In this document: one piece after another, positions 35,184 to 41,410 of the stretch | Position numbering within the stretch: position 1 is the first letter of the stretch | How the letters are laid out: every line of letters starts with the position of its first letter | DNA from: DASRSE01 sp035656655 | Lineage (GTDB): Bacteria; Planctomycetota; Planctomycetia; Pirellulales; DASRSE01 | Assembly (NCBI GenBank): GCA_035656655.1 | Contig: DASRSE010000257.1 | Coordinates: 1 to 41,410 of the forward strand | Length of the DNA stretch: 41,410 bases | Direction: 5' to 3' | The notes under the pieces: generated by a model | Seen by the model: only the letters and a program-made list of their open reading frames with translations | What the model was told of the DNA's origin: nothing | Database searches by the model: none | Made by a program: the position numbers and the translations under genes

Positions 35184-37409
35184 TTAGTTTCTGCCATTTC
35201 TCTTGTTTCGATTGTCGTCACCGTTGTTGCCGCCGTTGCTGTTATTATTTTTGTTATTGGTGTTGCCGTTGTTGTTCGACGAATTGAGAACGGGCGGCGT
35301 ATTGGTTTTCGGCGGCGTAAACGTCTTCGCTGGGTTCCCTTGACCCGTCGAGTTGCCCTGACCCGTCGAGGTCGAGTTGCCCTGACCCGTCGAGTTGCTG
35401 AGAATCGGCTTGCCTGTCACGATCGGGTTGCCCGTGCCGCTGCCGAGTTTATTGCCGCCGGTGCTTCCGGTGCCGCCGGTGGTGGCAGTCCCGCCATTGG
35501 TCTTGTTGCTATTGGGGTTAAAGCCGTTGGACTTATTGCCGTTCGGGTTGAAACCATTCGGGTTGCTGCCGTTTGAGTTGCCGCCATTGGTTCTGTTCCC
35601 GTTCGGGTTGAAACCATTCGGGTTGCTGCCATTTGAATTGCCGCCATTGGTTTTGTTCCCGTTCGGGTTGAAACCATTTGGATTGCTGCCGTTCGGGTTA
35701 ACGCCGTTGGTCTTATTGCCGTTCGGGTTGAAACCATTCGGATTGCCCCCGTTCGTGGCATTGCCGCCATTGGTTTTGTTCCCGTTCGGGTTGAAACCGT
35801 TGGTTTTATTGCCGTTGGGGTTAAAGCCGTTCGGATTGCCGCCGTTCGTGGCATTGCTGCCGATCGGGTTGTTGCCGGTGCGGCCATTCCCCTTAGAGTT
35901 GGTGCCGTTGTTGAGCCCGTTTGAATTGCCGGCCGTCGTGCCGCCGTTGCTCGCGCCGTTCGCGCCAAAGGTGTTGTTCGACCGATTTCCACCGCCGGTG
36001 CCCGTGAACGACTTGCCCCTCAGATCAAAGGTCTTGGAACCGCCAGTACCTTTATTTCCGCCATTGGCCGTTTCTTGGCTAAACCGCTCTTGGTGGAACT
36101 TCTTCACATCCTTGAGCGAGTCGTTCAATTGTTGATGTTCGGCTGCGGAGAGCTTTTCAAACTTGACGGGGGTCGAGAGATCCTTGCGCGTCATCGCGTC
36201 CTTAAGGGTCGTCGCCATCATGAAGTTGTTCGCCTTGAACTGGCCCCGCGTGACGATCGCCGGACCCAGCGGAATCTGCGCGCCGGCAATCCTCTTCTCG
36301 TAAGCGGCTTGATGCGCGAAATCGTGCGGCGGCCGCAGGTCCACATGCGATTGATAGAAATCGTGCTGCGAGTGAATCTCGCTCACCCATTTCGGGTTGT
36401 CGCGGTGGACGCAACGGTAGTAGTTGAACATCGGATCGTAGCAGCCATGATAGCTCGCATAGGACGTGAACCAAGGGCTATAGCCTAGCTTCACGAAGTT
36501 CTCGCCGTAGTAATCGCCAAAATAGTAGTGGCTGCAATAAGGCCGATTCCACAAGTGAGCCGACAAGAGTCCCAAATCGAGCACGACGCTCGGCTGATAG
36601 CGCCAGCGCGGGCGGAGGTAGACGTTGTCGGTGAAATAGGCCGGCGCAAAAATCACTCCGCGCTGCGCCAAGGGATAATCCCAATAGCCCGGCACGAACA
36701 CATATCCGGCGGGGCTCCAAACATAATGGTCGGGAATCCAAATCCAATTGGGATTGACCGCGGTCCAATAGCCGGGCCGCCACGCATAATGACCGGTCCG
36801 ATAAAGCCAGACGCCGCTGACCCAATAGTGATCGTTGCCCGGCGATTCCGTGGTCGGTCCGTTTTCAAGCGTGGCCGGAGGCTCCGGCAAATATTCGACT
36901 TGTTGCGCGGTCGCGGTCGCCCAAAAGCCAGGAGTCCATTTGAATCCATTCGCTTCGGGGGCCCAATAGCCGGCGATCCAACTCCGATTCGGCGGCACGT
37001 CGCGATAGACGCCGCTCAACCAAATAAAATCGGAGCGCGCATCGTCCCAACTCCAATAGCCGGGAATCCACACCACGTTTGTCCCGGTGGGCCGTTCGTC
37101 CGGCGGAACCTCTTCGATCGCATCCGGCGGTTGCTTCTGCACCACCAATTCGCTTTTCGGATCAAGCTGAACCGATTCGGCAAAGGCTTCGTGCACCGGT
37201 CCCTGTGTCAGCACGTCGACGTTCCCATTCTGTGGGGCGCCATTCGGATCGCCGTTGGGATTGCCGTTGGGGGCATCCGCCTGAGGTCCATTGTTGGGCG
37301 GGGCGAGCGCGGGCGGTTGCGCGTTGCTCGGTCCTGCTGAAAGAACTCCGACCAGCAGCCCGCCGGCCAGAACCGAGCCGAAGCGAAATCCTAAGCGTGT
37401 GGCGCGCAT
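35184..37409 (-). CDS. Secreted WxxGxW-repeat protein with Asn/Gly-rich tail
   Basis: The 741-residue protein starts with a signal peptide (RATRLGFRFGSVLAGGLLVGVL to NA) and a short Pro/Asn linker. Residues about 110-290 carry repeated aromatic motifs of the WxxGxW/YXWGXW type: WIPGYWSWD, WIAGYWAPE, WTPGFWATA, WVSGVWLYR, WRPGYWTAV and FVPGYWDYP. A domain rich in Tyr and His follows. The last 280 residues or so are almost only Asn, Gly, Ser, Thr and Lys, in NPNG and NKTNGG units, and are probably disordered. AGGAG eight bases upstream sets the ATG at 37409. It is probably a surface or outer-membrane-associated structural protein. Function is unknown. Confidence 0.93.
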   Translation of the reverse strand: MRATRLGFRFGSVLAGGLLVGVLSAGPSNAQPPALAPPNNGPQADAPNGNPNGDPNGAPQNGNVDVLTQGPVHEAFAESVQLDPKSELVVQKQPPDAIEEVPPDERPTGTNVVWIPGYWSWDDARSDFIWLSGVYRDVPPNRSWIAGYWAPEANGFKWTPGFWATATAQQVEYLPEPPATLENGPTTESPGNDHYWVSGVWLYRTGHYAWRPGYWTAVNPNWIWIPDHYVWSPAGYVFVPGYWDYPLAQRGVIFAPAYFTDNVYLRPRWRYQPSVVLDLGLLSAHLWNRPYCSHYYFGDYYGENFVKLGYSPWFTSYASYHGCYDPMFNYYRCVHRDNPKWVSEIHSQHDFYQSHVDLRPPHDFAHQAAYEKRIAGAQIPLGPAIVTRGQFKANNFMMATTLKDAMTRKDLSTPVKFEKLSAAEHQQLNDSLKDVKKFHQERFSQETANGGNKGTGGSKTFDLRGKSFTGTGGGNRSNNTFGANGASNGGTTAGNSNGLNNGTNSKGNGRTGNNPIGSNATNGGNPNGFNPNGNKTNGFNPNGNKTNGGNATNGGNPNGFNPNGNKTNGVNPNGSNPNGFNPNGNKTNGGNSNGSNPNGFNPNGNRTNGGNSNGSNPNGFNPNGNKSNGFNPNSNKTNGGTATTGGTGSTGGNKLGSGTGNPIVTGKPILSNSTGQGNSTSTGQGNSTGQGNPAKTFTPPKTNTPPVLNSSNNNGNTNNKNNNSNGGNNGDDNRNKRNGRN
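35541..35780 (-). repeat. 60-bp tandem repeats coding the Asn/Gly tail
   Basis: GTTCGGGTTG recurs at 35541, 35601, 35661 and 35721, giving four units of 60 bp that code 20 residues each (on the minus strand, built from NPNGFNPNGN and NKTNGG pieces). Related but shifted units continue to about 35870. The DNA-level identity suggests recent expansion. Confidence 0.9.
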
Positions 37410-38201
37410 TGTGAAACTCCTAAAAATTCCCTGAAAATTTGAGCGAAGCAAGTTTCGAGCTCAAAGTAAAAAGTGGGCCATCGTGGCATACGGCGATCCG
37501 CAAGGACGGATTGCACTTAGTATACCGAATTGCTTTCGAATTGCCGACGATTTTTGCAAATTGAGCGAAATCGCCATTCTTGGCGGGATAAGCTGCGTAA
37601 TCCCGGTTGCGGACAACTCCGACGCACCATTGGGCACGCCGCAAAATGCACTCATTTCGATGACAGTGGCGATTCGTTTTGAACACGCGCTAGCGACCCA
37701 ACGAACGGCTTCAGGCTCATCGACCGCATGGCAGGCGAAATCACGTCGAGTGCTCCCGCATGCGCTGTGCATGTGCTCCGCTCGCGCCTCAGTCGTCATT
37801 CCGGTGGTTCGCGTCTTGTCGTTCCGTTGCGGGTCCTCAAGGCGTTGTTCCCGCGGCTCGCATCGCGTCATTTTCTCGCACGTCCTTCAAGTCGTCATTC
37901 CCGCGGCTCGCATCGCGTCATTCCAGCGCAGGTCCTCAAGTCGTCATTCCCGCGCAGGCGGGAATCCACCGAGGCGCGTGTTGCCTTCCCTTGTTTAGAA
38001 AACCTGTCGTCCCAAACGGCATTTCCGCATCGACTCGTCCGCCGCGCCGCGTAGGGATTGGCGGAAGGCGCGGCCGAACGACGAGGAATCGTGGCGAGCG
38101 CGAAAGGCCAGCGCGGCGTCAGGATTGATGAAGATCAGGGGCCGCGTTGAGCCGGTCCCACGCCGTGCGCCGCAGGCCGAGAACGGCCCCGCGCGGCTCG
38201 G
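37410..38201. other. Intergenic region with repeat cluster 4
   Basis: About 790 bp separate the start of the WxxGxW gene from the 3' end of the protease gene. Apart from the tandem repeats at 37793-37969, nothing is supported. Open frames here run through the repeats and lack coding features. Confidence 0.5.
37793..37969. repeat. 49-50-bp tandem repeats ending in a dRS3-like element
   Basis: Units at 37793-37841 (49 bp), 37842-37891 (50 bp) and 37892-37940 (49 bp) each begin with TCGTCATTCC-like sequence and end GTCCTCAAG or GTCCTTCAAG. They lead into a full dRS3-like palindrome at 37942-37969. The first half of each unit resembles a broken palindrome (CATTCCCGCGGCTCGCATC). Confidence 0.82.
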
Positions 38202-39809
38202 TCACTTCTTGACTCCGACCGTCGTGGTCTCATGTCGGAACTCGATCCGTGAAACAAACTCGTCGGAGGTGGTCTTCTCAACGAGCAACTGCAGCGCGAC
38301 CGGACCGGACTGCTTGTTCGCCGCGGCGTAAAAGACCCGCGGAGAATCGACCGGCTTGTTCTCAATCTGGGTGAGATACTCGCCCGGCTTCAACCCTGCC
38401 GCGGCCGCCGGGCTGTCCTTCGCGACTTCGGTAATGACCACGCCTGGCTCTTCCGGAATTTTTCCGTTGCGGTGCATTTCGGCGAAGTTCGGCTGCGCAG
38501 TGACATATTCAACACGCAGCCCGCGCCATGCCGGCGCCGGCGCCGTGACGATGGCGTTCTCGCGGATGGGATACTTGCTCAGCGTCACCTCCAGCTCGAG
38601 CGGCTTGTCGTTGCGCAAAATCGAGAGCTTTACCTTGGCTTCGGCCGCGAGCCGACCTACGAGCAAGAATAACTCGTCGGCGTCGTGCACCGGCTGGTTG
38701 TTCACTCGGGTAATGATGTCGTTGCCGCGCAGGCCGGCGCGAAACGCCGGCGTCGCCGAAACAACCGCGCCAACGCGCATCCCTTGGGCCGGGGCGGGGC
38801 GCGGATCTTCGCTGCTCTGCGGGCTGACGCCGAGAAAGCCATATTCGACTTCGCGTCCTTCCTTGAGCGCGGCCAACACCCGGCGGAACGTGTCATCCAC
38901 CGGAATGGCGTAGCCGGCCGCTTGCTCGTAACCGGCCGCCGCTGCGGCCGAGCTCGTCAAACCGATCATCTCGCCGTGCAAATTGACCAGCGCTCCGCCG
39001 CTGGTGCCAAAGTTCAGCTTGGCGTCGGTCTGAATCAAGGTGCCAAAATGGTGGAGGGTCGGCCGAGTCGCCGGACCGCCGTTGGGATTCGCGGTGGGAA
39101 CGGGACCGGCCTTGCGAAGGAGATTCGAAACGATTCCCCAACTCGCGCTGACCTCGCCATCGCGTGCAATGGCGTACGGATTGCCAAGGGCGATGACGAT
39201 TTGGCCTTTTTTCAAAGCCGCGCCGTCGCCGAACGTAATCGGCGTCAGATTCGTCGCGTCGATTTCCAGGATCGCCAGATCGCTCCGCGGATCGGCCGCC
39301 TTGATCGTCGCCAAACGGTTCTTGTGGTCCGCCGTAGCGACCCAATGCTCCACGTCGAAATCGTCGGTGCTTTTGCCGAGCACGTGAAAGTTGGTGAGGA
39401 TCAGCCCGCGGCGGTCAACCACGACGCCGGTGCCGTATTCGGTCGGAATGAAATCGGCGTCCTTGGGTTGCGGATCGGCGCCCTCGACCGGCTGCAGTTC
39501 AGGCATAAACGGGTCGGGCCGAAAGCCGCGGCTAGGGGCCTTGCCAGGCTTGTATTTGCGCGATTGGGCAATTGCCACGACCGAATGTTCCGACTTCGCG
39601 ATCGCGTTTTCGACCGCCTGTTGAATTGCCTCGGCGGCTTGCAGGCCCGTCGGCTCTTCGGCTGCCGCCCGAATGGCGGTTGGACCGATCAGACGGCTCG
39701 CTAACTCGAGCGCCGCCATCGCGGTAGGGAATATGATCAAAAGCGCGAAAATAAAACGAGCCGCGGAGATGAGTCCGCGGCTCGAGCGATTCTTGCAAGC
39801 CACATTCAT
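38202..39809 (-). CDS. HtrA/DegP-like serine protease with two PDZ domains
   Basis: The 535-residue protein has an N-terminal hydrophobic anchor (about 19-35). Its trypsin-like domain carries H142 (LTNFHVLG), D177 (DPRSDLAI) and S270 (FGTSGGALV). The oxyanion sequence is GTSGG rather than the usual GNSGG, but the Ser is kept. Two PDZ domains follow (about 310-405, VSATPAFRAGLRGNDIITRVN; and about 420-510, VAKDSPAAAAGLKPGEYLTQIE). It is likely a periplasmic quality-control protease, anchored to the membrane. The ATG at 39809 (MNVACKNRSS) fits better than the one at 39845. It lies 170 bp downstream of recA, in the same direction. Confidence 0.93.
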   Translation of the reverse strand: MNVACKNRSSRGLISAARFIFALLIIFPTAMAALELASRLIGPTAIRAAAEEPTGLQAAEAIQQAVENAIAKSEHSVVAIAQSRKYKPGKAPSRGFRPDPFMPELQPVEGADPQPKDADFIPTEYGTGVVVDRRGLILTNFHVLGKSTDDFDVEHWVATADHKNRLATIKAADPRSDLAILEIDATNLTPITFGDGAALKKGQIVIALGNPYAIARDGEVSASWGIVSNLLRKAGPVPTANPNGGPATRPTLHHFGTLIQTDAKLNFGTSGGALVNLHGEMIGLTSSAAAAAGYEQAAGYAIPVDDTFRRVLAALKEGREVEYGFLGVSPQSSEDPRPAPAQGMRVGAVVSATPAFRAGLRGNDIITRVNNQPVHDADELFLLVGRLAAEAKVKLSILRNDKPLELEVTLSKYPIRENAIVTAPAPAWRGLRVEYVTAQPNFAEMHRNGKIPEEPGVVITEVAKDSPAAAAGLKPGEYLTQIENKPVDSPRVFYAAANKQSGPVALQLLVEKTTSDEFVSRIEFRHETTTVGVKK

Positions 39810-39979
39810 GGGAAAGCCACCGTCGAGTTTGGCCGCAGAGGCCAAGGGAGAAGTCCGGCGGCAGCGCCATTTTGGCCGCGATCAGGCCAAGTCCGCCGCG
39901 CAAGGGGCTGCAACCGCCGCTTACCTCTCCAGTTTAGCTCTTCCGCGATCGGCAAGCCATTCCCTGGTCGGCGGCCAGA

Positions 39980-41119
39980 TTACTCTTCGCCCGGTGCCTC
40001 GGCCTCGGCCGCTTCGCCATCGGCCGCGCCGACCGCGGCCGGGACCACCTCGCCCACCGCCATGATCTTTTCGCGCAATTCCTCGGTCAGGTGCGGATTG
40101 TCCACCAGATATTGGCGGGCCTTCTCGCGCCCTTGTCCGAGCGGAACTTCGCCATAACGAAACCAGGCGCCGGTGCGAGCGACCACCTTTTGATTGAGCG
40201 CGAGGTCCAGCACGTCTCCCTCGTAGCTAATTCCGTTGGCGTGCATCATGTCGAACTCGGCGACGCGGAACGGCGGCGCGACTTTGTTCTTGACCACCTT
40301 TGCCTTCACGCGTTGGCCGACCACCTCTTCGCCATCCTTCAATTGGCCAATCCGTCGCACGTCAATCCGGCACGAACAATAGAACTTCAGCGCCCGGCCG
40401 CCCGGCGTGGTTTCAGGGCTGCCGAACATCACCCCGATCTTTTCGCGAATCTGGTTGATGAAGATGACGCACGTTTTGCTTTTGGAAATCGCGCCGGTCA
40501 GTTTGCGCATCGCTTGGCTCATGAGGCGGGCCTGCAAACCAACGTGCGAATCGCCCATTTCGCCATCGAGTTCCTTTTGCGGCACGAGGGCGGCGACTGA
40601 GTCGATGACGATAATGTCGACCGCGTTCGATTTGATCAGCATTTCGGTGATGTGCATCGCCTCTTCGCCGCTGCCCGGCTGGCTGACCAGCAGTGTGTCC
40701 AGCTGCACGCCGAGCTTTTTGGCCCAACTCGGGTCGAGCGCATGCTCGGCATCGATAAAAGCGGCAATGCCGCCCGCCTGCTGCGAGCGCGCGACCGCAT
40801 GCAGTGCCAGCGTCGTTTTGCCGCTCGATTCAGGGCCGAAGATTTCGATGATCCGCCCCTTGGGCAAACCTTGGCCGCCGAGGGCCAAGTCGAGCGACAA
40901 GCTGCCGGTCGAAATTCCCTCGATCTTGGCGGCATGCTCGCTCCCCAGCGGCATGATCGAGCCCTCGCCGAATTCCTTTTCGATTTGGGCCAGGGTCGTG
41001 CGGAGGGAGGGATTTTCGCCCAGCACCGTATCAATGCGAGATTTCGGGGCTTTGGCTTTCGAGTCAGCGTCTTTGTCTTTTTTGGCCATGCGATTCACAG
41101 GTTTGACGGCAGTTATCAC
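39980..41119 (-). CDS. recA: Recombinase RecA
   Basis: RecA catalyses homologous strand exchange and activates LexA-type repressors. The 379-residue protein has Walker A GPESSGKTT, the catalytic-Glu and Walker B parts (IDAEHALDPSWAKKLG, DIIVIDSVAALVPQKE), loop L1/L2 regions (GDSHVGLQARLMSQAMRKL, INQIREKIGVMFGSPETTPGG) and a variable acidic C-terminus. The start is decided by AAGGAGG (41126-41132) six bases before a GTG at 41119; the internal ATG at 41089 (MAKKDKD) has no such site. It reads toward the protease gene. A possible SOS box lies about 107 bp upstream. Confidence 0.97.
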   Translation of the reverse strand: MITAVKPVNRMAKKDKDADSKAKAPKSRIDTVLGENPSLRTTLAQIEKEFGEGSIMPLGSEHAAKIEGISTGSLSLDLALGGQGLPKGRIIEIFGPESSGKTTLALHAVARSQQAGGIAAFIDAEHALDPSWAKKLGVQLDTLLVSQPGSGEEAMHITEMLIKSNAVDIIVIDSVAALVPQKELDGEMGDSHVGLQARLMSQAMRKLTGAISKSKTCVIFINQIREKIGVMFGSPETTPGGRALKFYCSCRIDVRRIGQLKDGEEVVGQRVKAKVVKNKVAPPFRVAEFDMMHANGISYEGDVLDLALNQKVVARTGAWFRYGEVPLGQGREKARQYLVDNPHLTEELREKIMAVGEVVPAAVGAADGEAAEAEAPGEE

Positions 41120-41208
41120 AATTTGCCTCCTTTATCTAATGATCGGCCCGACTTTGCAAGCGACGGCCACGGCGCGTGGATGTTGCGCCGCTTGCAGCGC
41201 ACGTCAAG

Positions 41209-41241
41209 CGATGTACACATGGATAGTGTATCGACGTACAG
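41209..41241 (-). promoter_or_regulatory. Possible LexA-type operator upstream of recA
   Basis: On the minus strand CTGT-N8-ACAC occurs at 41226-41241, one mismatch from the proteobacterial LexA box CTGT-N8-ACAG. It overlaps a second inverted repeat, CGAT(G)TACAC-N7-GTGTATCG at 41209-41233. recA position supports SOS control, but the planctomycete operator is not known to me. Confidence 0.45.
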
Positions 41242-41320
41242 TCATCATGGCAAGAGAATATTCAAGAAAAAATCGAAGAAAAACGGCGCGACCATGGCAG
41301 GCGTTCGCCCCAGAAAATTG

Positions 41321-41349
41321 CCCCGCTGGCGGAGCGGCTGCCGGCGGGG
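41321..41349. other. GC-rich hairpin near the right edge
   Basis: CCCCGCTGGC (41321-41330) pairs with GCCGGCGGGG (41340-41349), one wobble, around a nine-base loop. No T-run is adjacent, and no gene is seen from about 41242 to the edge. Role unknown. Confidence 0.4.
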
Positions 41350-41410
41350 TAAAACCAGACTTTTGGGTCGGTATTCCTCACGCCGGAGGTTGGTCCCCAT
41401 GCTACGTCGC

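Noticed and set aside
37483..37998. 171-residue plus-strand frame before the repeat patch
   Set aside because: It runs through the tandem repeats, has no ribosome binding site, and shows no family signature.

Overview
This window is a GC-rich chromosomal segment that looks like a planctomycete, probably near the Pirellulales. The assignment rests on the combination of tetrahydromethanopterin (H4MPT)-linked C1 genes (fae, mtdB and an OrfY-like ATP-grasp gene) in a bacterium, a DUF4139 protein, a WxxGxW-repeat protein with an Asn/Gly-rich tail, several small secreted proteins of unknown function, and mostly short transcription units. No tRNA, rRNA, CRISPR array or intact prophage was seen.

Layout. 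1-1815: a tandemly duplicated palindromic repeat, then a FemAB/BioF2-like GNAT gene (-). 1816-5108: a secreted DUF4139 protein (+), a block of dRS3-like palindromic repeats, and the truncated remnant of a group II intron with its reverse transcriptase (-). 5187-9714: a manganese catalase fused to a DUF892 ferritin-like domain, a glycine-rich RRM protein and an ABC-F ATPase (all -). 10029-13679: pyrB, a small one-helix membrane protein behind a near-perfect sigma-54 promoter, and a secreted Kelch-like protein (+). 13831-18842: the C1 region, with an OrfY-like ATP-grasp gene and a CAP-domain protein (-), then fae, a small secreted protein and mtdB (+). 18972-20147: two membrane proteins (-). 20384-22481: an alkylation-repair pair, Ada/AraC/AlkA fusion plus Ogt (+). 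22824-26512: dnaG-rpoD behind a consensus sigma-70 promoter and closed by a terminator (+).

26598-27311 is a second repeat block. It is followed by a two-gene secreted/lipoprotein operon (-), a secreted protein and rpmA (+), two small unknown genes (+), and sppA (+). The right end holds a DUF2235 hydrolase, the WxxGxW protein, a third repeat patch, a two-PDZ HtrA-like protease and recA (all -).

How the genes work together. Fae and MtdB catalyse the first two steps of H4MPT-linked formaldehyde oxidation, and the ATP-grasp protein probably serves cofactor synthesis. The AlkA/Ogt pair and recA are DNA repair functions; the Mn catalase fusion is for peroxide defence. dnaG-rpoD and rpmA are core information genes. 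The most distinctive features are the dRS3-like repeat family (about 20 recognisable copies in four clusters, with higher-order tandem duplication), the catalase-DUF892 fusion, the sigma-54 promoter of a 68-residue membrane protein, and the C1 gene group.
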